The notes below the pieces were generated by a model. That model saw only the letters and a list, made by a program, of their open reading frames with translations, was not told the origin of the DNA and searched no databases. This document shows, piece by piece, positions 40,981 to 49,546 of a stretch of 64,000 nt of DNA (its first letter is position 1; every line of letters begins with the position of its first letter). Source of the stretch: Chromatiales bacterium (GTDB taxonomy: Bacteria; Pseudomonadota; Gammaproteobacteria; UBA6429; Thiohalophilaceae); assembly GCA_027032075.1 (NCBI GenBank), contig JALVOC010000188.1, positions 21,237 to 85,236 on the forward strand, given 5' to 3'. The position numbers and the translations under genes are program-made.

Positions 40981-42312
40981 TCAGATCCCGTAAGCCTTGC
41001 GCAACAGCGTCAACGGGTGTTGCGGCTTGCTGCCGTCATTCAGGCCGTTTTCGATTTGGTGCCCCGCCATCGGACAATCACTGGCGTAATGATCCACTTG
41101 TCCCTGTTTGACCTTGTTCACCACCGCTCGGGCAATTTTCATCGATATCGCATGAAATTCCTTTTTTACCGCATAGGTACCATCATGCCCGGAACAACGC
41201 TCGATGGGCAACACCTCGGTATCCGGCACCAGCTTGAATACCTCACGGGTTTTCATGCCGATTTTCTGCACCCGCTGATGACAGGCAACGTGATAGGCAA
41301 TTTTGCCCAGGGGTTGCCGGAAGTCGGTTTTCAGCTTGCCTTCCTTGTGACGTAACATCAGGTATTCGAAAGGATCATAGACAGCGGCCTTTACCTTTTG
41401 CACCTGCTCGTCATGCGGAAACATCAGCGGTAATTCCTGTTTGAACATCAACACACAGGAAGGAACAGGCGCAACCAGGTCCCAACCTTCCTCCACCAGT
41501 TTTGCCAGGTGCGGGATATTCGCCTCCTTGGCAATCTCGACAGCATCGAGATCCCCCAACTCCAGCCTGGGCATACCGCAACATTGTTCCTTTTCCGCAA
41601 GGGTCACGGGGATACCGTTGTGTTCAAATACCGCGAGGAGATCTTCACCCAGTTGCGGTTCGTTGTAATTGCCATAGCATGTCGCGAACAGGGCGACCTT
41701 GCCCCGGGTCTTTTCACCTGCCTCCGCCTTCTGCGTTGAAACATGATCGGCCAGACGCTTGCGCAGGGTGTCGCTATGGTATTCGGGGAGCACTGCCTCT
41801 GCGCTGACACCCAGCGTGTTCTCCAGCAACCTGCGCAGGGGTTTGCTGCGGTTGACTGCATTCACCACCTGTACAACAACCGGGATACCCGCCAGTTTGC
41901 CAACGGTGTCAGTGGAAGCCAGCAAGGTGTTACGGAAACCGGCGCCGTTTTGTTTGAATTGCACCGCCTTGGCGCGCAGCATCAGGTGCGGGAAGTCGAC
42001 ATTCCATTCATGGGGGGGAACATAAGGGCACTTGGTCAAGTAACAGAGATCACACAGGTAGCAATGCTCCACCACTTTCCAGTAATCATCCTTGGCCACA
42101 CCATCGACTTCCATGGTGTCCGATTCATCAACCAGATCAAACAGCGTTGGAAAAGCATGACACAGGCTGACACAGCGGCGGCAACCATGACAAATATCGA
42201 AGATGCGCTCGAGTTCCAGAAACAACGCGTCTTTATCGTAGAACTGCGCATTCTTCCAATCGAGGGGGTGCCGGGTTGGTGCTTCAAGACTGCCTTCGGT
42301 GGGTGCAGACAT
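40981..42312 (-). CDS. GlpC/HdrD-like Fe-S oxidoreductase with CCG domains
   Basis: About 443 residues from the ATG at 42312, which has a strong AAGGAG ribosome site. There are two 4Fe-4S motifs near the N-terminus: ICHGCRRCVSLCHAFP and HCYLCDLCYLTKCPYVPP. Two Cys-rich domains follow. The first has a complete CCG (EKEQCCGMPRLELGD); in the second, the equivalent position reads ERCSGHDGTYAVKKEF, so the second CCG is CSG. The family passes electrons or binds an unusual non-cubane cluster. No quinone- or flavin-binding partner is adjacent. Its probable electron partner is the rubrerythrin encoded upstream. Confidence 0.88.
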   Translation of the reverse strand: MSAPTEGSLEAPTRHPLDWKNAQFYDKDALFLELERIFDICHGCRRCVSLCHAFPTLFDLVDESDTMEVDGVAKDDYWKVVEHCYLCDLCYLTKCPYVPPHEWNVDFPHLMLRAKAVQFKQNGAGFRNTLLASTDTVGKLAGIPVVVQVVNAVNRSKPLRRLLENTLGVSAEAVLPEYHSDTLRKRLADHVSTQKAEAGEKTRGKVALFATCYGNYNEPQLGEDLLAVFEHNGIPVTLAEKEQCCGMPRLELGDLDAVEIAKEANIPHLAKLVEEGWDLVAPVPSCVLMFKQELPLMFPHDEQVQKVKAAVYDPFEYLMLRHKEGKLKTDFRQPLGKIAYHVACHQRVQKIGMKTREVFKLVPDTEVLPIERCSGHDGTYAVKKEFHAISMKIARAVVNKVKQGQVDHYASDCPMAGHQIENGLNDGSKPQHPLTLLRKAYGI

Positions 42313-42418
42313 AATCAAATCTCCTTGCGGGTTGTCTCGAATGATCTGCAACAGAAAAGAACAGCACTTGATTCTGTTTCGCCGAGGTGCCGTTCCCGGA
42401 ATGGCCCGTTCAGCCGGC

Positions 42419-42454
42419 TTGATCGGGAACGCGCCTAAAGCCGTTCCCGATCAA
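42419..42454 (-). promoter_or_regulatory. Strong intercistronic hairpin downstream of rubrerythrin
   Basis: TTGATCGGGAACG (42419-42431) and CGTTCCCGATCAA (42442-42454) form a perfect 13-bp stem with a 10-base loop, 12 bases past the rubrerythrin stop. There is no T-run on either side, so it is not a standard terminator. It would stabilise the rubrerythrin mRNA end or lower expression of the genes that follow. Confidence 0.7.
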
Positions 42455-42465
42455 CGGTGTTGCGC

Positions 42466-42885
42466 TCAGTCGTCAAGCGTATCCAGCGCTTTCTGAAAAC
42501 GATTGGCGTGGGAACGCTCGGCCTTGGCCAGGGTTTCAAACCAGTCAGCGATTTCATCGAAACCCTCTTCCCGCGCTGTTTTGGCCATGCCGGGATACAT
42601 GTCGGTGTATTCGTGGGTTTCACCGGCGATGGCTGCTTTCAAATTGTCGCTGGTCGAACCGATTGGCAGACCGGTGGCGGGATCCCCGCTCTCTTCCAGA
42701 TATTCCAGGTGACCGTGTGCATGCCCGGTTTCACCTTCGGCAGTGGAGCGAAAAACCGTGGCAACATCGTTATATCCTTCCACATCGGCCTTGGAGGCAA
42801 AGTAGAGGTAGCGGCGATTGGCCTGGGATTCACCGGCAAATGCTTCCTTCAGGTTCTGTTCAGTCTTGGATCCTTTCAATGACAT
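42466..42885 (-). CDS. Rubrerythrin (di-iron domain only)
   Basis: A 139-residue ferritin-like four-helix protein. The metal-binding pattern is present: [59 protein letters not shown] and [17 protein letters not shown]. No C-terminal rubredoxin domain (CxxC pair) exists, so electrons must come from another protein, plausibly the Fe-S oxidoreductase encoded next. Rubrerythrins reduce hydrogen peroxide. It is first of the three-gene run and has its own promoter with two palindromes. Confidence 0.94.
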   Translation of the reverse strand: MSLKGSKTEQNLKEAFAGESQANRRYLYFASKADVEGYNDVATVFRSTAEGETGHAHGHLEYLEESGDPATGLPIGSTSDNLKAAIAGETHEYTDMYPGMAKTAREEGFDEIADWFETLAKAERSHANRFQKALDTLDD

Positions 42886-42942
42886 GGTATACCCCCATTG
42901 ATTATGGTTTATGATGGATACGGAACAAACGGGTGAGATTAA

Positions 42943-42959
42943 TTTAGAATCATTCTAAA
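42943..42959. promoter_or_regulatory. PerR/Fur-like operator palindrome
   Basis: TTTAGAATCATTCTAAA is a perfect 8-1-8 palindrome. Its core TTAGAATCATTCTAA differs from the PerR 7-1-7 consensus as I recall it (TTATAATNATTATAA) at only two symmetrical positions. It lies just downstream of the -10 of the rubrerythrin promoter, where a bound repressor would block transcription. Confidence 0.65.
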
Positions 42960-42967
42960 CTATAGAA

Positions 42968-42996
42968 ACAATAGTCCAGCTATTGTTAAGTGTCAA
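42968..42996 (-). promoter_or_regulatory. Rubrerythrin promoter overlapped by a second palindrome
   Basis: Minus strand: perfect -35 TTGACA (complement of 42991-42996), a 17-base spacer and -10 TATTGT (complement of 42968-42973). An inverted repeat, AACAATAG (42967-42974) and CTATTGTT (42980-42987), separated by five bases, covers the -10 and half the spacer. This looks like a second operator. Confidence 0.65.
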
Positions 42997-43126
42997 CAAA
43001 TTCTTACTACCATGGAAATACTAATAAAGTAGTGAAATCGTGTGAAAACAGCATGATTTGACCTTGACGCCGGCGTTGCGCTAACGTGGCACCGCAATTT
43101 CCACCACTGCAAACGAGAACCTCACT

Positions 43127-43384
43127 GTGGTCAAAAAAACCGCCAAAAAGTCCGTAAAAAATACCAAAGAACTCGATTTTGAAGCTGCCATCAAGGAACT
43201 GGAAAACCTGGTTGAACGCATGGAACAGGGCGATCAAAACCTGGAGCAGTCCCTGAAGGATTTTGAGCGTGGTGTCGAACTCACCCGCACCTGCCAGCAG
43301 GCCCTCAAACAGGCGGAACAGAAAGTCCAGACACTGCTTGCACAAAATGCCGAGGCCGATCTCGTCCCGTTTGATGATGAATGA
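43127..43384 (+). CDS. xseB: Exodeoxyribonuclease VII small subunit
   Basis: An 85-residue helical protein starting with GTG. DFEAAIKELENLVERMEQGD and QSLKDFERGVELTRTCQQAL are the family core. It has a somewhat longer basic N-terminus (VKKTAKKSVKNTKE) than usual. It partners XseA, encoded at 3.4 kb. It overlaps the start of ispA by eight bases, the common xseB-ispA-dxs arrangement. Confidence 0.95.
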   Translation: MVKKTAKKSVKNTKELDFEAAIKELENLVERMEQGDQNLEQSLKDFERGVELTRTCQQALKQAEQKVQTLLAQNAEADLVPFDDE

Positions 43385-44279
43385 GACTGAAACCGTGGAA
43401 AGCCGTATCCTGGCCTGGCGCAAACGGGCGGATGAAACCCTGGCCTCCTGGCTTCCCGAGGAAAAAACCCTTCCCGAAAAACTGCACCAGGCGATGCGTT
43501 ATTCCGTCTTTAACGGCGGCAAGCGGATTCGGCCGATTTTAACCTATGCCGCCGGTCACGCCGTCGGCGTGAGCGACGCCCGCCTGGATGCCGCAGGCTG
43601 TGCGGTTGAGCTGATCCATGCCTATTCACTGGTCCACGACGATCTGCCGGCAATGGACGATGACGATCTCCGCCGGGGCAAACCCACCTGCCACAAGGCC
43701 TTTGACGAAGCCACCGCGATCCTCACCGGTGACGCATTGCAATCACTCGCCTTTCACGTGCTGGCCAGGGGAACGGACACACACATCCCGGCGGAACAAC
43801 GCCTGGAAATGCTCGACATCCTTGCCGTGGCAAGCGGCTCACGCGGCATGGCGGGCGGGCAGGCCATCGATCTGGCGGCGGTGGGCAAACAACTGAACAT
43901 CGCAGAACTGGAAAACATGCATGTCCACAAAACCGGTGCGCTGATCCGCGCCAGCGTCAAGCTGGGGGCTCTGTGCCAGCCGGAGCTGAAGCCGAAACAG
44001 CTGAAAAAACTGGATCACTATGCCAAATGCATCGGCCTGGCATTCCAGATCCAGGATGATATCCTCGACGTGGAAGGCGATACGAAAAACCTCGGAAAAA
44101 CCCCTGGCGCGGACGAGGCACGCAACAAACCCACCTATCCCGCCCTGCTGGGCCTGGACAATGCCCGGCAAATGGCGCAGGCGCTTTACACAGATGCCCT
44201 GAGCAGCCTGGAGAATTTCGGTGAACCTGCCGATCCGCTCCGCTGGATCGCCGATTACATCATCAACAGAAACCACTGA
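43377..44279 (+). CDS. ispA: Farnesyl diphosphate synthase
   Basis: About 300 residues (MNETETVESRILAWRKRADE); an adjacent ATG at 43374 is equally possible. It makes farnesyl diphosphate from IPP and DMAPP. The first aspartate-rich motif is DDLPAMDDDDLRRGK and the second is FQIQDDILDVEGD. GGKRIRPILTYAAG is the substrate-binding region. It lies between xseB and dxs. Confidence 0.96.
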   Translation: MNETETVESRILAWRKRADETLASWLPEEKTLPEKLHQAMRYSVFNGGKRIRPILTYAAGHAVGVSDARLDAAGCAVELIHAYSLVHDDLPAMDDDDLRRGKPTCHKAFDEATAILTGDALQSLAFHVLARGTDTHIPAEQRLEMLDILAVASGSRGMAGGQAIDLAAVGKQLNIAELENMHVHKTGALIRASVKLGALCQPELKPKQLKKLDHYAKCIGLAFQIQDDILDVEGDTKNLGKTPGADEARNKPTYPALLGLDNARQMAQALYTDALSSLENFGEPADPLRWIADYIINRNH

Positions 44280-44440
44280 AGCCGGCGATTTGCGGCCTTT
44301 TGCTCCTATCCTGAAGATTCAGTGTGCCATCCGATCGCGGGAAAACATATGGATGATTTACCCCGCCCTTGAATATTTCACTTGCATGTCAGCACACATC
44401 GGCTCATGATCTCGATATTGTATGCGTTTGATGGCCTGTT

Positions 44441-46333
44441 ATGTCCCATACACCCGAATTCCCGCTTCTGAACCGGATTGACGATCCCGCTGATTTGCGC
44501 AAACTGCCCGTGGCGGAACTGGAACGACTGGCAGAGGAATTGCGCGGTTTTTTGATCCGGTCGGTCAGTCAGACAGGTGGTCATCTGGCGGCCGGTCTGG
44601 GCACCGTGGAATTGACCATCGCCCTGCACCATGTTTTCAACACCCCCGAGGATCGGCTGGTGTGGGATGTGGGTCACCAGAGCTATCCCCATAAAATCCT
44701 CACCGGACGCCGCGATCGCATGCCAAGCCTGCGCCAGCGCGGGGGGCTGAACGCCTTCCCCAGCCGCCGGGAAAGCCCTTACGATACCTTTGGTGTCGGC
44801 CACTCCAGCACCTCCATCAGCGCCGCTCTGGGAATGGCGCTCGCTGCCCGGCAGCAAAACAGTGACCGGCGCGTGGTCGCCGTCATCGGTGATGGCGCCC
44901 TCACCGCCGGCATGGCGTTTGAAGCCCTCAATCATGCCGGGGATCTGGATGCCAACCTGCTGGTCATCCTCAACGACAACGACATGTCCATTTCGCCCAA
45001 TGTCGGCGGCCTCTCCAACTATTTCGCCAAGATCCTCACCGGCAAACTCTATTCCAGCATGCGTGAGGGCAGCAAAAAAGTGCTCGGCGTCATGCCGCCG
45101 GTATGGGAACTGGCCCGCCGTGCCGAAGAGCACATGAAAGGGATGGTGATCCCCGGCACCCTCTTCGAGGAACTGGGATTCAACTATATCGGCCCGATCG
45201 ACGGCCATGATCTGGATACCCTGATCAAAACCCTGGGTAACCTGCGAGCCTTGAAGGGCCCGCAATTCCTGCACATCGTCACCAAAAAGGGCAAAGGCTT
45301 CACCCCGGCGGAGGAAAACCCTTGTACCTATCATGGCGTCGGGCCTTTTTGCCCCGATTCGGGCAAACTGGAGAAAAAGTCCACTACCAGCCCCACCTAC
45401 ACCCGCGTATTTGGCGACTGGCTGTGCGACATGGCCGCGAGGGATCCCCGTCTGGTCGGCATCACCCCCGCGATGCGCGAAGGCTCGGGAATGGTGCGTT
45501 TCTCCGAAACCTATCCTGATCGCTATTTCGATGTGGGCATCGCCGAACAGCACGCGGTCACCCTGGCAGCCGGCATGGCCTGTGACAACCTCAAACCGGT
45601 GGTCGCCATTTATTCCACTTTCCTGCAACGCGCCTATGATCAGCTGATCCATGACGTGGCGCTGCAAAACCTGCCGGTACTGTTCGCCATCGACCGCGCC
45701 GGCGTGGTCGGCCCCGACGGCCCCACCCATGCCGGCAGCTTTGATCTCAGTTTCCTGCGCGCCATACCCAATATGGTGATCATGGCGCCAGCGGATGAAA
45801 ACGAATGCCGCCAGATGCTGTCTACCGGCTTCCTGCACAACGGCCCTGCTGCGGTACGCTATCCAAGGGGCCACGGCCCGGGGATAAAGGTCAACGCCAG
45901 CATGGCCGGCCTCCCCCTTGGCAAGGGTGAACGCCGCCGCCAAGGGCAGCATATCGCCCTGCTCAGCTTCGGCAGTCTCCTGAATCGGGCTTTGGAAGCG
46001 GCCGAGATCCTCAATGCCACCGTCGCCAACATGCGCTTCATCAAACCACTGGATGAGACGCTGCTGCTGGAGCTGGCAGACAGCCACGACCTGCTGGTAA
46101 CGCTGGAAGACAACGTGGTTCAGGGCGGGGCCGGCAGCGCTGTCAACGAATGCCTGTTGCACCACCGCCGTCTGGTTCCGGTCCTGAATCTTGGCCTGCC
46201 CGACCGTTTTCAACAACAGGGTAGCCGGGAAGAGCTGCTGAGTGATGCAGGTCTTGACAGCAGTGATATAATCGCCGCTGTTGAAACATTTATGCACCAG
46301 GAACCGCTTGCCAAACACATCACACTCGCTTAA
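44441..46333 (+). CDS. dxs: 1-Deoxy-D-xylulose-5-phosphate synthase
   Basis: A 630-residue thiamin-diphosphate enzyme that condenses pyruvate and glyceraldehyde 3-phosphate, the first step of the MEP isoprenoid pathway. [20 protein letters not shown], the ThDP motif [18 protein letters not shown] and [18 protein letters not shown] are present. It lies 160 bases after ispA. The ispG gene of the same pathway is missing from its usual place in this window. Confidence 0.97.
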   Translation: MSHTPEFPLLNRIDDPADLRKLPVAELERLAEELRGFLIRSVSQTGGHLAAGLGTVELTIALHHVFNTPEDRLVWDVGHQSYPHKILTGRRDRMPSLRQRGGLNAFPSRRESPYDTFGVGHSSTSISAALGMALAARQQNSDRRVVAVIGDGALTAGMAFEALNHAGDLDANLLVILNDNDMSISPNVGGLSNYFAKILTGKLYSSMREGSKKVLGVMPPVWELARRAEEHMKGMVIPGTLFEELGFNYIGPIDGHDLDTLIKTLGNLRALKGPQFLHIVTKKGKGFTPAEENPCTYHGVGPFCPDSGKLEKKSTTSPTYTRVFGDWLCDMAARDPRLVGITPAMREGSGMVRFSETYPDRYFDVGIAEQHAVTLAAGMACDNLKPVVAIYSTFLQRAYDQLIHDVALQNLPVLFAIDRAGVVGPDGPTHAGSFDLSFLRAIPNMVIMAPADENECRQMLSTGFLHNGPAAVRYPRGHGPGIKVNASMAGLPLGKGERRRQGQHIALLSFGSLLNRALEAAEILNATVANMRFIKPLDETLLLELADSHDLLVTLEDNVVQGGAGSAVNECLLHHRRLVPVLNLGLPDRFQQQGSREELLSDAGLDSSDIIAAVETFMHQEPLAKHITLA

Positions 46334-46361
46334 ATTCCTACCGATTTAATCAAGAATAAAC

Positions 46362-46742
46362 ATGGCCCCACGTTATTTGATGAAAATCCTCACGGATTTT
46401 GCCGCTGCCCATTACCTTCGTGAGTACGACGGGGTGTGCAACCGGCTGCACGGCCATAACTGGAAGGTGGAAGTCAGTGTGGTTGCCCGCAAGCTGGACA
46501 GCATCGGCATGGGGCTTGATTTCAAGGTGATCAAGGACGCCACGAAAAAACTGATAGGCAAACTGGACCACCACAACCTCAACGAGCTGCCGCCATTCGA
46601 CACCATAAATCCGACAGCCGAAAACATCGCCGCTTACCTTTATGCGGAGCTGTCGAAAGAATTGAACACAGACACGGTAAAAGTAGACGCAGTCAGCCTG
46701 TGGGAAACAGAGCGGGCCTGCGTTACCTATACAGAGGATTGA
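46362..46742 (+). CDS. queD: 6-Carboxy-5,6,7,8-tetrahydropterin synthase QueD
   Basis: A 126-residue enzyme that converts 7,8-dihydroneopterin triphosphate to 6-carboxytetrahydropterin in queuosine synthesis. The zinc histidines and catalytic Cys lie in FAAAHYL and [15 protein letters not shown]; the later DHHNLNE and ENIAAYLY motifs are present. The sequence ends two bases before the folE2 start, so it is co-translated with the enzyme that supplies its substrate. Confidence 0.94.
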   Translation: MAPRYLMKILTDFAAAHYLREYDGVCNRLHGHNWKVEVSVVARKLDSIGMGLDFKVIKDATKKLIGKLDHHNLNELPPFDTINPTAENIAAYLYAELSKELNTDTVKVDAVSLWETERACVTYTED

Positions 46743-46744
46743 AA

Positions 46745-47536
46745 ATGAGTTCCGCAATTGAAGATGTACAGGGCAGCACCGATACCCGCCAGATCCCCAT
46801 CAACAAAGTGGGTATCAAGGACATCCGTCATCCGGTACGCATTCGTGATCGCGACGGCGGGGATCAGCACACCATTGCCAACTTCAATATGTATGTCAAT
46901 CTGCCACATAACTTCAAGGGCACGCACATGTCCCGTTTCGTGGAGATCCTCAACAAGCACGAACGGGAAATTTCCGTCCAGTCATTCAAGGAAATGCTGC
47001 ATGAAATGACGGAACGCCTGGAAGCCGAATCCGGCCATATTGAAATGAGCTTTCCTTATTTTATCAACAAGACAGCACCCGTCTCCGGGGTGCAAAGCCT
47101 GATGGATTATGGCGTGACCTTTATTGGTGAAATACATAATGGCAAGGATGAAATGACCATCAAGGTGGTGGTGCCGGTCACCAGCCTGTGCCCCTGCTCA
47201 AAGAAAATCTCGGATTATGGCGCCCATAACCAGCGCTCGCATGTCACCGTCACCGCCAGATTGTGTGACTTTATCTGGATTGAAGAGATTGTCGAACTGG
47301 TGGAACGACAAGCCTCCTGTGAATTGTTCGGCTTACTGAAACGCGTCGATGAAAAACACATCACCGAACGCGCCTACAATAACCCCAAATTTGTGGAAGA
47401 CATGGTGCGTGACGTCGCTGCCCAGCTGAATTTGGAAAAACGCATCTGCGCCTACGTGGTGGAATCGGAAAATTTCGAATCAATCCATAACCACTCCGCC
47501 TACGCACTCATCGAGAGAGACAAAAAGGCAGGTTAA
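46745..47536 (+). CDS. folE2: GTP cyclohydrolase FolE2 (type IB)
   Basis: 263 residues from the ATG at 46745 ([20 protein letters not shown]). It converts GTP to 7,8-dihydroneopterin triphosphate for folate and queuosine. Unlike FolE it is not strictly zinc-dependent. The catalytic Cys is in [40 protein letters not shown] is another family motif. It overlaps by four bases with the convergent small gene at its 3' end. Confidence 0.96.
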   Translation: MSSAIEDVQGSTDTRQIPINKVGIKDIRHPVRIRDRDGGDQHTIANFNMYVNLPHNFKGTHMSRFVEILNKHEREISVQSFKEMLHEMTERLEAESGHIEMSFPYFINKTAPVSGVQSLMDYGVTFIGEIHNGKDEMTIKVVVPVTSLCPCSKKISDYGAHNQRSHVTVTARLCDFIWIEEIVELVERQASCELFGLLKRVDEKHITERAYNNPKFVEDMVRDVAAQLNLEKRICAYVVESENFESIHNHSAYALIERDKKAG

Positions 47537-47895
47537 GGCCCGGTCACGTCCCTTTCCCTGTCTGCAAAAGTGCAGCCGCTTTCATCGATGTGGCCGGCAT
47601 AATGCTCTTTGAACGACTTGCACAATTCCGGGCGGCTCAACCAGTTGCCGTCCTTTGAGCAGCAATACCTGATATCCAGTGGTTTTTCTTCCTTCTCGAA
47701 TATTTCATAGATTTCCACCTCGCCGGGAGCGAAATTGTTTTTCGCCAGATGCTCCACCAGGGCACAGATGGTGTCCGCGATGTAGGATTTATATTCCTCT
47801 TCACCTTCCATTATTTTTATTCTTGCTTCGTAGGTATAGGGGATATCTTCCTCGTATTTCGATTTTGGCCCGATAAATTCTCGCAGTAATCCCAT
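47533..47895 (-). CDS. Conserved-looking hypothetical acidic protein
   Basis: A 120-residue soluble protein, strongly acidic, with five Cys ([42 protein letters not shown]). It starts [20 protein letters not shown] and has a GGAG-type ribosome site. I recall no named family. The Cys spacing could support a disulfide or metal site. It stands alone between the convergent folE2 and a minus-strand exported protease. Confidence 0.65.
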   Translation of the reverse strand: MGLLREFIGPKSKYEEDIPYTYEARIKIMEGEEEYKSYIADTICALVEHLAKNNFAPGEVEIYEIFEKEEKPLDIRYCCSKDGNWLSRPELCKSFKEHYAGHIDESGCTFADRERDVTGP

Positions 47896-48004
47896 TTTGA
47901 TCTCCTTGCCGGAGTGGCAGCTGTTGCTGAATACTGAATGTACCTCTGAATAATTATGCAGAAAAGTACCTGGTTGGTTATTTGCGGGGGCGACAGCCCG
48001 CTCA

Positions 48005-48649
48005 TTACCACTTTTGTTGCAGCAACAATATTTCCCCTTCGCGTTTCATTTTAACGCGGTTAAGAAACGACATACCGAGCAATGCCGTGGTCGGCGCGTT
48101 TCCCTCCAAAACAGCCGCTGCAACATTTTTCAAAACAATATCCCCGACCCGCACACTCTGCAGCGTTAACTTGTAAACACGGGCCTGCCCACTGGCGGTG
48201 GAGGCCCAGCCAGGGGTGCCTTCGTAACGGAAATTGATACCGAGTTTCCTCGCGTGATTGGCATTCAACACCACCCAGGAGGCACCGGTATCCACCAGGA
48301 AGTGGATCGGCTGGCGATTGATGAATCCCTGCACGCTGTACATGCCCCGATCCCGGCGGATCAATGCCTGCGCGTTCTTCGGCGCGGCAAAACTGGCGCT
48401 GATATGACTGCCCAGCCTGTAAACGGAACGTTTGCCATTGAGTTCCAGAACAGCCTCTTCGCTATCGGCAGAAACAAGCATGATCCCTTCAGGTGAACGT
48501 TCCCCCACGCGTAACTTGTATTGCTTGCCATCCACCCGCAGAATTGCCGTGTCGCGGAACAGACCGAGCACAAGGATCTCCTCTGCCAGCAGCAAGGATG
48601 GCAAAAGCACACATAGCAGGACAAACGATAACGGAACGATTTTTTTCAT
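48005..48649 (-). CDS. Exported retropepsin-like aspartic protease (clan AA)
   Basis: A 214-residue protein with a signal peptide (VPLSFVLLCVLLPSLLLAEE), an N-terminal beta domain of about 75 residues and a retropepsin fold: the catalytic motif IHFLVDTGASWVVLNANHAR, then VGDIVLKNVAAAVLEG and ALLGMSFLNRVKMKREGE. This matches bacterial single-domain aspartic proteases that probably act as periplasmic dimers. The substrate is unknown. Confidence 0.88.
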   Translation of the reverse strand: MKKIVPLSFVLLCVLLPSLLLAEEILVLGLFRDTAILRVDGKQYKLRVGERSPEGIMLVSADSEEAVLELNGKRSVYRLGSHISASFAAPKNAQALIRRDRGMYSVQGFINRQPIHFLVDTGASWVVLNANHARKLGINFRYEGTPGWASTASGQARVYKLTLQSVRVGDIVLKNVAAAVLEGNAPTTALLGMSFLNRVKMKREGEILLLQQKW

Positions 48650-48659
48650 ACCATGATGT

Positions 48660-49064
48660 TCAACGTCTGATCTTGTAACGTTTCCCCTGCGAACGGCTCA
48701 GATCCACGACAAGACGATCGGGACTCCAGCCATGCACCTTGTCATGCGCCTCAACAATGACCGTCTTCAGGCCGGCCGGAATCTGCACATTGGAAAGACT
48801 GCGCGTGAAGGGTTGTTCCTCCACATGGGGATGGTAGAGGGTGCGGTGGCCAAGCACGCTGCCTTTGGCATCCACCACCCGCCAGCCATCGGCGTAATGC
48901 TCCCAGCCGCTGTCCGCATGTTGCAGGGTGACACTGACTCGCCAGCCATCGCCGTTATGAAGAAACTCCGCATACCGAATCGCAACATCCCCTGCCTGTG
49001 CCGTAAACGGCAACAGAAGTAACCCCAATAAAATTCCGTATTGTCTCACGACATGTTTTCCCAT
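48660..49064 (-). CDS. Small exported hypothetical protein
   Basis: A 134-residue protein with a signal peptide (YGILLGLLLLPFTAQAGD) and a compact beta-rich mature part (WRVSVTLQHADSGWEHYADG, VVDAKGSVLGHRTLYHPHVE). A GTG at codon 6 could be the true start. I do not recall a named family, but the Trp/His-rich pattern looks conserved. It overlaps the end of pgpA by 19 bases and precedes the aspartic protease gene by 10. Confidence 0.7.
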   Translation of the reverse strand: MGKHVVRQYGILLGLLLLPFTAQAGDVAIRYAEFLHNGDGWRVSVTLQHADSGWEHYADGWRVVDAKGSVLGHRTLYHPHVEEQPFTRSLSNVQIPAGLKTVIVEAHDKVHGWSPDRLVVDLSRSQGKRYKIRR

Positions 49065-49546
49065 AGATAAAGAATAGCCTGTAACGCCAGCGCTGAATAG
49101 ATCGCCGCCCCCACATCATCCAGCATGATCCCGAAACCACCCGCTACCCTGCGATCCAGCAAGCGCACCGGCCAGGGTTTCCACACGTCGAAAAGGCGAA
49201 ACAGGAAAAAGCCCAGTATTGCATGGCGCCAGTCAAATGGTACCGCTGTCATGGTAAGCAGATAACCGACAACCTCATCCCAGACGATGGCCGAATGATC
49301 ATGACTGCCAAGGCGGCGGGTGGTGATCTGGCAAAGATAAACACCGATAACAAACATAAGTGCCACGATGCCAAGGTATATTTCCACGGAGAGTGGTGCC
49401 ATTAGCCAGTATAAAGGAATGGCGGCAAGGGTGCCGGCAGTACCCGGTGCAAACGGCGACAGTCCCGAACCAAAACCAAGACTCAGAAAATGAAGCGGGT
49501 TCTGTAACAAACGGGCATCGACACGATTGCGTTTCAGCAGACTCAT
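49046..49546 (-). CDS. pgpA: Phosphatidylglycerophosphatase A
   Basis: A 166-residue inner-membrane enzyme that removes phosphate from phosphatidylglycerophosphate. FLSLGFGSGLSPFAPGTAGT and IVWDEVVGYLLTMTAVPFDW carry the family residues; KPWPVRLLDRRVAGGFGIML ends the core. The start overlaps the thiL stop (ATGA), the usual coupling. Confidence 0.95.
   Translation of the reverse strand: MSLLKRNRVDARLLQNPLHFLSLGFGSGLSPFAPGTAGTLAAIPLYWLMAPLSVEIYLGIVALMFVIGVYLCQITTRRLGSHDHSAIVWDEVVGYLLTMTAVPFDWRHAILGFFLFRLFDVWKPWPVRLLDRRVAGGFGIMLDDVGAAIYSALALQAILYLWENMS

Noticed and set aside
44378..46318. A 646-codon open frame on the minus strand opposite dxs
   Set aside because: It is a mirror frame of dxs, whose ThDP motifs and length are canonical. 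The antisense protein has no recognisable domain and no ribosome site.
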